Part shown: positions 32,586-42,300 of the stretch, one piece after another
Layout: each line of letters starts with the position of its first letter
Position numbering within the stretch: position 1 is the first letter of the stretch
Assembly (NCBI RefSeq): GCF_002005225.1
Contig: NZ_CP019724.1
Span: 372,001-436,000, forward strand
Direction of reading: 5' to 3'
DNA from: Streptomyces pactum
GTDB taxonomy: Bacteria; Actinomycetota; Actinomycetes; Streptomycetales; Streptomycetaceae
DNA length: 64,000 nt
The notes under the pieces: generated by a model
Told to the model about the DNA's origin: nothing
What the model saw: the letters and a program-made list of their open reading frames with translations, nothing else
Database searches by the model: none
Translations under genes and position numbers: made by a program

Positions 32586-33653
32586 ATGGGACCACTGCCC
32601 CACCCACAGCCTCCACCCGGCACCGCCCGACGCCGAGCCCGTGACCTCGGCATCGTCATCGGCTCCGCTGCCACCGGTCCTCTCAACGCCATCACCGACG
32701 TCCCGGGGGTGCGCGTCGGACACACCACCGTTCGCGGCCGGCCGGACGTGCACAGCGGAGTCACAGCCGTCGTGCCCGACCTCGTCAGCCCGCACACCCC
32801 GCTGCCGGCCGGAGTGTTCACCGGCAACGGCTACGGCAAACTCATCGGTACCACCCAACTCACCGAACTGGGCACACTGGAGACCCCGATCCTGCTCACC
32901 TCCACGCTCGGGGCCTTCCGTGTCGCCGACGCCCTCGTCGGCTGGGTGCTCCAGCGGCCCGGATGCGAGGAGGTGCAGAGCCTCAACCCCGTGGTGGGCG
33001 AGTGCAACGACGGCCTTCTGTCGGACATTCGCGCGCGGCCCGTCCAGGAGGAGCACGTCCGGACGGCCCTCGACACGGCCTCCGGCGGGCCGGTGGCCGA
33101 AGGCTGCGTCGGCGCGGGGGCCGGCACGGTCGCCCTGGGATTCAAGGCCGGCATCGGCACCGCCTCACGTACCCCGGACCTGGCCGGCGAAGGCCGCACG
33201 GTCGGCGTCCTGGTGCAGGCCAACTTCGACGGCACTCTGCGGGTACTCGGCCGCACCCTCACGCCGCGTTCCGTGGGTGTCGGGGCCGACGTGCCGGTAC
33301 CGCCCGCGGACACCGGCTCCTGCATGATCGTGGTGGCCACGGACGCCCCCCTCGATGCCCGGCAGCTCACCCGTGTCGCACGGCGCGCGGTGTTCGCCCT
33401 GGCCCGCACGGGCGCGGCCTACAGCCACGGCAGCGGCGACTACGCCATCGCCTTCGGTACTCGACCGGACGGCGTCCCGATGGCGGACGCCGGGCTCGGC
33501 ACGCTGTTCGAAGCGGTCCTGGACGCGGTCGAGGAGGCGGTGCTCAACTCCTTGCTCGCGGCGACCACGACCACCGGCTTCGGCGGCCGGACGGTGCCCG
33601 CGCTACCGGCGGACCTCCTGCTCGCCGCCCTCACATCCCCTGCCAGCCCCTGA
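32586..33653 (+). CDS. P1-family (DmpA-type) peptidase / L-aminopeptidase
   Basis: A 355-residue Ntn-hydrolase-like peptidase. Family motifs: ITDVPGVRVGH near residue 40, VVGECNDGLLSDI, GAGAGTVALGFKAGIGTASR, and the self-cleavage and nucleophile site GSCMIVVATDAPLDARQL (Ser near 240), then AAYSHGSGDYAIAF. DmpA-type enzymes autocleave before the nucleophile Ser and release N-terminal residues from short peptides or beta-peptides. There is no clear Shine-Dalgarno before ATG 32586. It is 41 bp before the deaminase-like gene and probably co-transcribed. Confidence 0.85.
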   Translation: MGPLPHPQPPPGTARRRARDLGIVIGSAATGPLNAITDVPGVRVGHTTVRGRPDVHSGVTAVVPDLVSPHTPLPAGVFTGNGYGKLIGTTQLTELGTLETPILLTSTLGAFRVADALVGWVLQRPGCEEVQSLNPVVGECNDGLLSDIRARPVQEEHVRTALDTASGGPVAEGCVGAGAGTVALGFKAGIGTASRTPDLAGEGRTVGVLVQANFDGTLRVLGRTLTPRSVGVGADVPVPPADTGSCMIVVATDAPLDARQLTRVARRAVFALARTGAAYSHGSGDYAIAFGTRPDGVPMADAGLGTLFEAVLDAVEEAVLNSLLAATTTTGFGGRTVPALPADLLLAALTSPASP

Positions 33654-33694
33654 CAGCCCTTCACAGCCGCCCACAGCCCACGAAAGCAGGGAAG

Positions 33695-34108
33695 ATGACC
33701 ACGCAGGCTCGCCACGTCGACCGAGAACTCGTTGCGGCCGCGGCCCACGTCGCACGCACTCGCTGCCGGGGCGACAACCACACGATGGCGGCCGCGGCCC
33801 GCGCCCGGGACGGTCGGATCGTCACCGCGGTGAACGCCTACCACTTCACCGGAGGCCCCTGCGCCGAGCTGGTCCTCATCGGAGCCGCAGCCGGTCAGGG
33901 CTCCTACGAGCTGGACACGATCGTCGCCGTCGGAGACCGCGACCGGGGGGTGGTTCCTCCGTGCGGCCGGTGCCGGCAGGTCCTTCTCGACTACTTCCCC
34001 ACTCTCGAGGTCATCGTCGGTGAAGGCGACCGCCTCCGCACGGTCCTCATCACCGATTTGCTGCCCGAAAGCTACGTCTGGGCCGACCACCAGCTCGACA
34101 CCGACTGA
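33695..34108 (+). CDS. Cytidine deaminase-like protein
   Basis: A 137-residue zinc deaminase; AGGGAAG precedes ATG 33695. The zinc site is FTGGPCAELVLIG (C-A-E, with catalytic Glu) near residue 55 and VVPPCGRCRQVLLDYF (PCxxC) near 90. The N-terminus (NHTMAAAARARDGRIVTAVN) and the size fit cytidine deaminase or blasticidin-S-type deaminases. It would deaminate cytidine or a related base. Likely co-transcribed with the upstream peptidase; a role in detoxification is possible. Confidence 0.75.
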   Translation: MTTQARHVDRELVAAAAHVARTRCRGDNHTMAAAARARDGRIVTAVNAYHFTGGPCAELVLIGAAAGQGSYELDTIVAVGDRDRGVVPPCGRCRQVLLDYFPTLEVIVGEGDRLRTVLITDLLPESYVWADHQLDTD

Positions 34109-34493
34109 TCCCCGACGTCGAGCGCGGTGCGGAAAGCGCCTGGAGGAACGGGAAGAGGACCACGAAGATGCCCGCCTGGACCCCGAAGACGACCGGAAGC
34201 GTGCGCGAACCCCCGCCGACGGCCAGGCCGAGCAGGGTCGCGGGGGACGTCCAGCCTCGCTCGAGCCCTTCCTGAAGGACGTCTGAAGGACGTGGATGAG
34301 GCCGACGACCGCGACGAACCGGCGGTACGTGCTGGTTGGCGCGCGCCGTCTGACTGTCCGTCTGGCCGATTGCCCGGTCGGCCGGCGTCGACGTCACAGG
34401 GGTGGGGCGTTGCCGGTGGGACGTACGGCGACCGCAGGCTCCGTTCGCAGCCGCACCGCCTCACCGCCCCGGAATCGCCGCCGCGCCACACTC
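34109..34493. other. Intergenic region with possible transporter debris
   Basis: The minus strand of 34109-34300 reads EGLERGWTSPATLLGLAVG and VVFGVQAGIFVVLFPFLQAL in the same frame, resembling loop and helix pieces of DHA2-type MFS exporters. No start or complete domain exists, so it is at most a decayed fragment. The rest up to the LPMO promoter has no convincing gene. Confidence 0.3.
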
Positions 34494-34534
34494 TTGACAC
34501 GTCCACGCCGAGCACTTGTATGGTCTAGTCCAAC
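34494..34534 (+). promoter_or_regulatory. Promoter of the LPMO gene overlapped by a DasR-like site
   Basis: TTGACA (34494-34499) is a consensus -35 box; TATGGT (34519-34524) is a weak -10 with 19-bp spacing. Over the -10 lies TATGGTCTAGTCCAAC (34519-34534), close to the known DasR-responsive element with its TGGTCTAGACCA core (one base differs). DasR represses chitin-use genes and is released by glucosamine-6-phosphate. This fits the chitin-active enzyme downstream. The leader to the start is about 180 nt. Confidence 0.7.
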
Positions 34535-34714
34535 AGAACTCGCCGTTCCACTTCCGGAGTTGACCCCAGCCGGGGCTCGTGTCTCCCGGGAGGGCGGTGA
34601 GTACGCATCACCTTCCGCCTCTTGGCCCCACCCACGAGAGGCCGTACTCGGCGTGTGCGGTCACCCCACACGACTGCGCGTGCCATGCGACGGCCTGATG
34701 TGAAGGAGTTCCGC

Positions 34715-35233
34715 ATGCACACCAACCGGAAGACCGCCGCGCTGATCGGCGCGGCCCTCGCCCCAGTGATCGCCGTCAGCCTCCCCGCCTCCTCGGCGAG
34801 TGCGCACGGCTACATCTCCGACCCGCCCAGCCGCCAGGCCCAGTGTGCCGCGGGCACGGTGTCCTGCGGGGACATCAAGTACGAGCCGCAGAGCGTCGAA
34901 GGCCCCAAGGGCCTGAGTAGCTGCAGTGGCGGCAACGGCCGCTTCGCCGAGCTGGACGACGACGGCAAGGGCTGGGCCGTCACACCGGTGCCGAGGAACG
35001 CGACGTTCTCGTGGAAACTCACCGCGCAGCACGCCACCAGCACCTGGGAGTACTACGCCGGCGGTCAGCGGATCGCGCTGTTCGACGACGGCGGTGCCAA
35101 ACCGGGCGCAGTGGTGAACCACCAGGTCGACTTCGGTGGCCTCACCGGGCAGCAGAAGGTTCTCGCCGTGTGGAACGTCGCCGACACCGACAACGCGTTC
35201 TACGCCTGCATCGACGTCAACGTCGGCGGCTGA
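34715..35233 (+). CDS. AA10 lytic polysaccharide monooxygenase (chitin-active type)
   Basis: A 172-residue secreted single-domain LPMO; AAGGAG lies 7 bases before ATG 34715. The signal peptide ends SASA, and the mature protein starts HGYISDPPSRQAQC, giving the N-terminal His of the copper histidine brace. The second brace His is in WKLTAQHATSTWEYY. Cysteines pair as in small AA10s. It oxidatively cleaves crystalline chitin outside the cell. No carbohydrate-binding module is attached, as in the short CHB-type chitin-binding proteins. The DasR-like site in the promoter supports the chitin role. Confidence 0.9.
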   Translation: MHTNRKTAALIGAALAPVIAVSLPASSASAHGYISDPPSRQAQCAAGTVSCGDIKYEPQSVEGPKGLSSCSGGNGRFAELDDDGKGWAVTPVPRNATFSWKLTAQHATSTWEYYAGGQRIALFDDGGAKPGAVVNHQVDFGGLTGQQKVLAVWNVADTDNAFYACIDVNVGG

Positions 35234-35254
35234 CAGACCGACCGGAGGAGACAC

Positions 35255-35272
35255 GGGAGCCAGCCGGCTCCC
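35255..35272. terminator. Hairpin between convergent LPMO and DinB genes
   Basis: GGGAGCC-AGCC-GGCTCCC is a perfect 7-bp stem, 22 bp after the LPMO stop and 41 bp before the DinB-family stop. It could serve both directions. Confidence 0.55.
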
Positions 35273-35312
35273 TGTGCGGCTCCGGCCCCCTCGAACAGCC
35301 GAGCGGCCGCCC

Positions 35313-36032
35313 CTATTCGAAAGCCGTGAAGCGGGTCCGCCACAGGTCGCGGAGCAGCGCGACCTCGGCCATGTGGTGGATGAACTCGAGGTTGGCACCG
35401 GCCAGCACGGCGATGAACGGGTCGTCGGGGTCGGAGCCGTACGGATACTGCGAGAAGCCGACCATGTCGAGTTGCTCGTCGGTGACGGCGGCGACGCTGT
35501 CGCGCCAGCGGTCGACCAGCTTCCAGAACCGCTCGAGCGCCGAAGCGGCGGACGGAGTGAAGTCGACCAGCAGCTTCGGATCCCGCCTGCGTTCGCCGAA
35601 GGTCCACTCCCATCGGCCGGCGAAGTCGGAGTGCAGGTGCCCCAGCCGCCACGCGATGGTGGTGATCGGCGTGTCGTCGGGTTCCGGCGTACCGGTGTGG
35701 GCGAGGACCTGCTCGACCCGTTCGACCGTCACGCTCCAGTCGTCGGCGATCTTGGCGATCGTCATGCCGTCGGCGGCCTGCCGGGCGACCTCGGCGTACT
35801 CGTTCGCCGGGATGCCCGGGGCGCCCTTGTCGAGCACCCACTCGCCGGGCCCGTACGCCCTGGGCGTCGCGGCGTCACCCCGGCGCCGGATCGACCAGCA
35901 ACGGGCCACCGGTTCCCAGAGGTACTCCTCGTCACCGAGCCCGGCCAGCCGTACCCGAGCCATGGCCCTGGCCTGGTCGAACTGGTCGAGCAGCAAGCCC
36001 AGACGGTCGGTCCGCAGGCCGTCGGTCTCCAT
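35313..36032 (-). CDS. DinB-family (four-helix, mycothiol-transferase-like) protein
   Basis: A 239-residue protein; GGGGGAG precedes ATG 36032. The N-terminus LLLDQFDQARAMARVRLAGL and WEPVARCWSIR, the central TIAWRLGHLHSDFAGRW with metal-ligand His, and the late LEFIHHMAEVALLRDLW with a His pair match the DinB/MDMPI metal-binding bundle. Such enzymes often use mycothiol or bacillithiol in thiol transfer. No link to the adjacent siderophore cluster is known. Confidence 0.75.
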   Translation of the reverse strand: METDGLRTDRLGLLLDQFDQARAMARVRLAGLGDEEYLWEPVARCWSIRRRGDAATPRAYGPGEWVLDKGAPGIPANEYAEVARQAADGMTIAKIADDWSVTVERVEQVLAHTGTPEPDDTPITTIAWRLGHLHSDFAGRWEWTFGERRRDPKLLVDFTPSAASALERFWKLVDRWRDSVAAVTDEQLDMVGFSQYPYGSDPDDPFIAVLAGANLEFIHHMAEVALLRDLWRTRFTAFE

Positions 36033-36230
36033 GGCTGACTCCCCCTCGCGCTCATACGTCGCGCCTCACCGCGCCCAGGCGGAGGCTAACGGGTCGTCTC
36101 ACGGGGCGCGACCGATTTCATGTGCGCGGCGCGCGGTCGGGGCCATGACAGTGGTTCGCGCGCTCGCCTGTCGGCCGGGGCCCATGGTGAGGAAGCGGGC
36201 GTTCGTCAGTCTGGTGCAGAGCGTCGGGCG

Positions 36231-36443
36231 TCAGGCGTCCATGGACTCGACGAGGGAACGGGGGCGCAGGTCCTTCCAGTTGGCCTCGACGAACTCCAGG
36301 CAGGCGGCCCGGCTGTTCTCCTCGAGGGCGATCGTCCACCCTCCGGGCACCTCCGCGAAGGACGGCCAGAGCGAGTGCTGGCCCTCGTCGTTCACGAGGA
36401 CGAGGAAACGGCCGTCGGCGTCGTCGAAGGGGTTGGTGCTCAT
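36231..36443 (-). CDS. cchK: MbtH-family NRPS chaperone CchK
   Basis: A 70-residue MbtH protein with the signature [19 protein letters not shown] and [17 protein letters not shown]. MbtH proteins bind the N-subdomain of adenylation domains and are needed for their solubility and activity. The partner here is CchH. It is leftward, divergent from cchJ, with an iron box 20 bp upstream, so it should be induced by iron starvation. The position matches cchK at the border of the coelichelin cluster of S. coelicolor. Confidence 0.92.
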   Translation of the reverse strand: MSTNPFDDADGRFLVLVNDEGQHSLWPSFAEVPGGWTIALEENSRAACLEFVEANWKDLRPRSLVESMDA

Positions 36444-36463
36444 CTGCGGTGCCTCCCGATGGA

Positions 36464-36482
36464 TTAGGTTAGGCTCGCCTAA
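36464..36482. promoter_or_regulatory. Iron box (DmdR/IdeR-type) between cchK and cchJ
   Basis: TTAGGTTAGGCTCGCCTAA matches the actinobacterial iron-box consensus TTAGGTTAGGCTAACCTAA at 17 of 19 positions. It lies 20 bp before the cchK start and 49 bp before cchJ, so a ferrous regulator could close both divergent promoters. Confidence 0.85.
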
Positions 36483-36531
36483 TGGGAAAGGAGCTTAGTC
36501 GTCTCACTTTCCGCTCCACAAGGAGACGTTG

Positions 36532-37623
36532 ATGAGGTCGGTGGGGGAAGAGACCTTCGCCGCGTTCGGACTGTCCGGCAAGCCCGGCTCCGACGCGTTC
36601 TGGGCGAGTGCGCGGACACCCGCGTCGGTGGCGGACGGCGACGGTTGGGTGACCCTGTTCCTGCGGCGCGGGTCCGAGGCGGCGACCATCGGATTCGAGA
36701 GCTGGTCGGAGCCGGTGCCCCTGCGCCGGTGGGGCGACACCGACTGCTGGTACGCCGAGGTGCGGATGCCCGCGCGGCTGCGGGTCACGTACCAGTTCCT
36801 CGTCGGCGACGCGGCGTACGCCGACCCGTTCAACCCGGTCGGTGCGGGCGGTGACCGGTCCATCGCCGCGACCCCGGACGCCCCGCCCCAGCCGCACTGG
36901 CCGGCGGTCGCCGCCACCGACGTACTGCCCCTCCCCCGCACCCGGCTGCGCTGGGCCGGGGAGCGGCTCGGGGGGCGGCGTACCGTGCGCGTCCACCCGG
37001 CGGGCGGCGGTGGACCCGTGGTCCTGCTGCTCGACGGGGACGACTGGCTGTACCTGCACCCCGCGGCGACCGCGTTCGACTCGGCCGTCGCCAGTGGCGA
37101 GTTGCCGCCGGTCACACTCGTCTTCCTTCCGGTCAGGGACAGGGAGGGCGAGTTCGGGTGCCGTCCCGAGCTGTGGGAGGCGGTCCGGGACGAACTGCTG
37201 CCGCTGGTCGCGGAGTCCGGCGTGCCCGCCGACCGTGACCGGCTGGTGGTCGCGGGGCAGAGCCTCGGCGGGCTGAGCGCGCTGTACGCGGCGCTGGAGT
37301 TCCCCGACCTGGTGACCCGCGTCGCCTGCCAGTCGGCGTCGTTGTGGTGGACTCCCGACGCACAGGAATCGGCGGACCCGTTGGGCGGTCCGGTCGGCGG
37401 CGCCGTCGCCGCGCGCCTGCGGGGGCGTCCCGACCTGTCCGGTCTGCGGGTCGCGTTCGACGTGGGGCAACACGAGACGCGGATGCTCCCCCACTGCGCC
37501 CTGGTGGAGACGCTGACCGAACAGGCCGGTGCGACCGTGCGGGTCTCGCGGTCGGCGTCGCACCACGACCGGGCGGGCTGGCGGCACGCCCTGCTCCGGG
37601 ACGTCGCCTGGGCTCTCGCCTAG
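36532..37623 (+). CDS. cchJ: Ferri-siderophore esterase-like hydrolase CchJ
   Basis: A 363-residue enterochelin-esterase-type (Fes/IroE-like) protein; AAGGAG lies 7-8 bases before ATG 36532. The N-terminal ~140 residues are an Ig-like domain (WVTLFLRRGSEAATIGFESW; YQFLVGDAAYADPFNP). The C-terminal alpha/beta hydrolase has the nucleophile in VVAGQSLGGLSALYAAL and a terminal ASHHDRAGWRHAL with the catalytic His. In siderophore loci such proteins help release iron in the cytoplasm; coelichelin is not a tri-ester, so the actual reaction is uncertain. It is convergent with cchI (15 bp). Confidence 0.88.
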   Translation: MRSVGEETFAAFGLSGKPGSDAFWASARTPASVADGDGWVTLFLRRGSEAATIGFESWSEPVPLRRWGDTDCWYAEVRMPARLRVTYQFLVGDAAYADPFNPVGAGGDRSIAATPDAPPQPHWPAVAATDVLPLPRTRLRWAGERLGGRRTVRVHPAGGGGPVVLLLDGDDWLYLHPAATAFDSAVASGELPPVTLVFLPVRDREGEFGCRPELWEAVRDELLPLVAESGVPADRDRLVVAGQSLGGLSALYAALEFPDLVTRVACQSASLWWTPDAQESADPLGGPVGGAVAARLRGRPDLSGLRVAFDVGQHETRMLPHCALVETLTEQAGATVRVSRSASHHDRAGWRHALLRDVAWALA

Positions 37624-37638
37624 CGAGCGGTCACCGGA

Positions 37639-39339
37639 TCACCGGGCCACGGCCTTGCAGTAGTCCTCGTCGGTGGCGAGGAGGTTGCGATGTGTGTCCT
37701 CGGCGGTGATGACGCCGTCGTCCAGGACCAGGACCCGGTCGGCGGCGTCCAGGAGGGCGGGGCTGCTGGTGATCACCACGGTGGTGCGGCCCCGGCGCAG
37801 CTTCGCGACGTTGCGCGCGATGAGCTGCTCCGTGACCGCGTCGACGGCGGTCGTCGGGTCGCGCAGGACGAGGACGTCGGTGTCGGCGGCGAGCGCACGG
37901 GCCAGGGACAGCCGCTGGCGCTGGCCGCCGGACAGGTTCGCGCCGCGGTCGCGGACGGGATGGTCGAGCCCTTCGCGGTGCAGGGCGACGACGTCGGTCA
38001 GCATGGACGCCTCGACGGCCTCCGGGACCGTCCGGCTGGTGCCCGACGGGTCGATGTTCGTGCGGAGGGTGCCCGCGAAGATCTCCCCGTCGTACGGGTT
38101 CACCAGCATGTGCTCGCGGACCGCCGCGGTCGACAGGTCCGCGAGGTCCCGGCCGCCGACCCGCACCGCTCCCTCGTACGCTTCGGGCGGGACGTTCAGG
38201 GCCAGGATCGACGCGAGGTCGGCCGCCGCGCGCGGCTGGTAGGCGGCGATGGCCACGAACTCGCCGGCGGCCACCTGGAACTTCACCTCGCGCAGGGCCC
38301 CGTGGCGCACGCAGTCGACCTCGAGCCCCCGGCCTGCCGCCGGGCGCTCCGGCCCGGGGGTCGTCACCGGGGGCGCGGTCAGGACCAGTGCCATCCGCTC
38401 GGCCGAAGCACGCGCGATCATCACGTACTTGGGCATCTCGGAGAACAGTTTGAGCGGCTCCATGATGAACTGCGCGAGTCCCACGGCCATGACGAGTTCG
38501 CCGATGTTGATCCGGCCGTCGAACGCCAGCCAGCCCGCCGTCAGCGTCACGGCGGCGGCGAGGACCGCGTTGAGGGCCAGCGCGGTGCCCGCGTACACCC
38601 CGTTCACCCTGGCGACGGTGACCGACTGCTGCTTCGCCTGCGTGCTGACCTTCCGGTAGGACCGGAAGGCCGCGTGGTTGCCGCCGAAGCCGTGCAGCGG
38701 ACGCAGTCCGATGATCAGATCGGCGACCTTCGCGCCGGCCCGTGCCACCCGGGCCTGCTGTTCGTGGGTGCTGGAGCCGATCCGTCGGGACATCACGCTC
38801 AGGACCGACAGGATCGCGACGGTTCCCACGATCACGAGCAGACCGAGCCGGAGGTCGGCCAGGCTCAGCGCGACCGCCGCGATCACCACCGCGACCAGTG
38901 AACTGACCAGCAGCGGCACCACCTCGATGATGTCCGCACTCTGGTCGGCGTCCTCCGTGGCGATGGTCAGCACCTCACCGGACTTGAGGTCGACGTCCCT
39001 GGCCACCGGCTGGAGTCCGCAGGCCGCGACTCGTACCCGCCAGCGGTGCGCCTCGGTCGTGTTGGCCTTCTGCAGGATCCGCATTCCGAACCGCCACGAC
39101 AGCGACACGGTCGTGATGATCACGGCCAGCGCCGCGATCGAGACGCCGAGCGAACCGGAGCTCCGATCCCGCATCGTGTGTTCGACGATCAGGCCGAGCG
39201 CGATCGGGAAGGCGGTCTCACCGGCCTGGTACAGGCCCATGAGGACGGTGCCCCCGGTCATGGCGCCGACGTTGCGGCGCAGCGCGGTGCGCAGGATGTC
39301 GGACCCCTGGCGGGGCCGCTGCGTGTCAGGAGTTGTCAT
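37639..39339 (-). CDS. cchI: ABC exporter half CchI with degenerate nucleotide-binding site
   Basis: A 566-residue half-transporter: six-helix ABC1-type membrane part (about residues 1-310) and NBD. The NBD is abnormal. The Walker A position reads [13 protein letters not shown] with no GxGKS/T; Walker B is VLVLRDPTT without the catalytic Glu; the H-switch is [10 protein letters not shown] without His; the Q-loop Gln is missing. The ABC signature [16 protein letters not shown] is intact. This is the pattern of the degenerate half of a heterodimer; CchG carries the complementary defects. It probably exports coelichelin. ATG 39339 overlaps the cchH stop by 14 bp, so it is coupled to the NRPS. 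Confidence 0.9.
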   Translation of the reverse strand: MTTPDTQRPRQGSDILRTALRRNVGAMTGGTVLMGLYQAGETAFPIALGLIVEHTMRDRSSGSLGVSIAALAVIITTVSLSWRFGMRILQKANTTEAHRWRVRVAACGLQPVARDVDLKSGEVLTIATEDADQSADIIEVVPLLVSSLVAVVIAAVALSLADLRLGLLVIVGTVAILSVLSVMSRRIGSSTHEQQARVARAGAKVADLIIGLRPLHGFGGNHAAFRSYRKVSTQAKQQSVTVARVNGVYAGTALALNAVLAAAVTLTAGWLAFDGRINIGELVMAVGLAQFIMEPLKLFSEMPKYVMIARASAERMALVLTAPPVTTPGPERPAAGRGLEVDCVRHGALREVKFQVAAGEFVAIAAYQPRAAADLASILALNVPPEAYEGAVRVGGRDLADLSTAAVREHMLVNPYDGEIFAGTLRTNIDPSGTSRTVPEAVEASMLTDVVALHREGLDHPVRDRGANLSGGQRQRLSLARALAADTDVLVLRDPTTAVDAVTEQLIARNVAKLRRGRTTVVITSSPALLDAADRVLVLDDGVITAEDTHRNLLATDEDYCKAVAR

Positions 39340-42300
39340 CGAGGTGGCGGGCAATCGCTTCGGGGGTTCGCAGGGTGAACAGATCGCGGATGGTGATCAC
39401 TGGACCGTACTCCCGGCGGAGCAGCCCGGTCAGCCGCACCGCCAGCATGGAGTGCCCTCCGAGGGACACGAAGTCGCTCACCGCGCTCACCTCGTCGTCG
39501 TCCAGGTCCAGTGCCTCGGCGAAGAACTCGCACACCACGGTCTCGGTTCCGGACCGCGGTCCGCGCTCCCCCGCCGTGGTCAGCGCGCCCAGCGGTTTGG
39601 CCTCCGGCAACGCCCTGGTGTCGGCCTTCCCGTTCACGGTCAGCGGTATCGCGTCGACCTGGGCGTAGTGCGTCGGGCGCAGGAAGTCCGGCAGCCCGGC
39701 GCCCACCTGGGCGGCGACCTCGGTCAGGTCGGAGCCGTCCAGCACGAGGTAGGCCGCCAGCCGGTACGCCCCGTCGACCTGCGGGTCGGGCTGGGCGACC
39801 GCGGCGACGAACCGCACCGCCGGGTGCGCCGCGAAAGCGGCCTCGACCTCGCCCGGTTCGACCCGGTGCCCCCGGATCTTGACCTGCTGGTCGGTGCGGC
39901 CCAGGTACATCAGGTTCCCGTCCGGCCGCCGGACCACCAGGTCCCCGGTGCGGTACATGCGCTCGCCGGGTGCACCGAACGGGCAGGCGACGAAGCGGTG
40001 CGCGGTCTGGGCGGGTTGCCCGAGATAGCCCCGCGCGATGCCGATGCCCGACACGTACAGCTCTCCGGGCACGCCGTCCGGCAGCGGCCGCAGCCACGGA
40101 TCCAGGACGTACACGTCCGTGTTGTCGATCGCCACCCCGACCACCGGGTCCCGGCACTCGAAGGTGCCGACGCCGAGCGTGTTGATGGTGTACTCGGTGG
40201 GCCCGTACAGGTTGTAGCCGACGGTTCCCTCGGTCTCGGCGAGCCGCTGCCAAAGCGCCGGGGTGACGGCCTCGCCGCCCAGCAGTACGAGTGCGGGGCG
40301 GCGTGCGGGATTGTCGAGCAGGCCCTCGGCCACCAGTTGCTGCGCGTAGGTCGGGGTCACGTTGATCACGTCGATCCCGTGCTCGAGGCAGTACTCGACC
40401 AGCCTGGGCGCGTCGCGGCGCAGTTCCTCGTCGCAGATGTGCACCTCGTGGCCGTCGGCGAGCCACAGCAGCTCCTCCCACGACATGTCGAACGCGAACG
40501 ACACGGTGTGCGCGATCCGGAAGACCCGGTTCCCGTGCTCCGCCAGCACCGGTTCGAAGATCCGGCGCTGGTGGTTGATCAGCATGTTGGTGAGTCCGGC
40601 GTACTCGGTCACCACGCCCTTGGGCTTCCCGGTCGACCCGGAGGTGTAGATCGTGTAGGCGGGGTGCCGCAGCCGGTCCGGGTCGTCCGGCGCGAACGTC
40701 ACGAAAGGCTCGGCCCCGGGCAGCGGACGGTCCAGTTCGATCAGGTCGCCGGTCAGCCGGGGCGCGACGGTGCTCACGGTGAGGGTGACGTCCGGACCGG
40801 CGTCCGCGACGATCGCGGCGATCCGCTCGTCCGGGTGGTCCAGTTCCAGCGGCACGTACGCGGCGCCGACGCGCAGTACCGCGAACAGCGCCACGATCGA
40901 GTCGAGGGAGCGCGGGACGGCGAGGCCCACGGTCGCCTCGGGGCCGATGCCGCGCCCGGCCAGCACGCCCGCCACCGCGCGGCTGCGGTCGCGCAGCTCG
41001 GCGAAGGTCATGGCCGAGCCGTGGGCTACGAGCGCCACCCGCCGCGGAGCACGGTCCGCCGCCCGGTCGAACCGGTCGACGACGGTGTCCGTGCCGACGT
41101 CGGCGCGTGGGGTGGGCTCGGGTTCCGGTCCCGGGCCCCGCAGCGCGCCGACCGGGCCGGTCGACCGGGCCAGGTCGTCGAGTACGCGCAGATAGTCGTC
41201 GAGGAGACGACGGGCGCCGTCGGTGTCGCCGTCGCGGTACTCCAGTTTGACGGTGAGCCGGTCGCCCGGTGTGACGACCCAGGTGAACGGATAGTGGGTG
41301 GAGTCGTCGGCCCGCACCGAGGTGATGCCGTGCCTGGCGTTCATCTCGGCGAAGGCGTCCATGTCCAGGAAGTTCTGGAGCACGAACAGGTTGTCGAACA
41401 GGGTGTCGTGTCCGCCGGCCCGCTGGATCTCGCCGAGACCGAGGTGCTCGTGCTCCATGGCCTCGACCCTGGCTGCCTGTACGGCCGTCAGGTACTCGCG
41501 GACCGTCTGGTCCGGCCGTGCTCGCGTCCACATGGGCACGGTGTTCAGCAGCACGCCGACGATGTCGGAGAGACCCTCGCCCTCCCGGCCGGAGACGGTC
41601 ACGCCGAACACGGCGTCGGCACGCCCGGTGTGCGCGCCGAGGAGGAGGCCGAACGCGCCGGTCAGGACCGAGTTCAGCGTGACGCCGTGCGCCCTGGCGG
41701 TTTCCCTCAGCAGGTTGGACTGTCCGGCGGGAAGGGTGCGTACGAGGGCGCGCGGCAGGTCGTCGGTCAGGGACGGCGCCGGTCCGGCGAGCAGCGTGGG
41801 GCCGGGGAGGCCGGCCAGGTGCTCCGCCCAGAAGCACTCCGATCCGGCCGGGTCCTTCGCGTCGAGCGCCCGGGCGTGGTCCTGGAAGCTCGGCGCGGCG
41901 GGGACCGCTGCCCGCGGCTCACCCGCCAGGACGGCCTGGTAGGCGTCGAAGAGGTCCCGCAGCACGATCTCGCGGGACCAGCCGTCCCACAGCAGCAGGT
42001 GGTAGCTGAGGAGCAGTCCGTCGCGGTCGCCGGGCAGACGCAGCACGGTCAACCGGACCAGGGGCGCCTCGCCCGGATCGAACCCCGTGTCCCGGTCCCG
42101 GGCCCGCACGGCTTCGGCCTCCGCGTCCGTGACCGGTTCGACGGTGCGCACGTCGACTCGCCGGCCCGCCGAGAGGACCTGGACGGGGTTCCCGTCGTCG
42201 TCGGTGGTGAAGCCGGCGCCCACGACCGGGTGGCGCGCGATCACGTATGCCATCGCCTCGGCCAGCGCTTCGGTGTCCAGGCGCCGGTCGAAGGTGAAGT

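Noticed and set aside
34109..34300. A functional MFS transporter gene
   Set aside because: Only one or two helix-like pieces, no start codon with ribosome binding site, and no complete domain.
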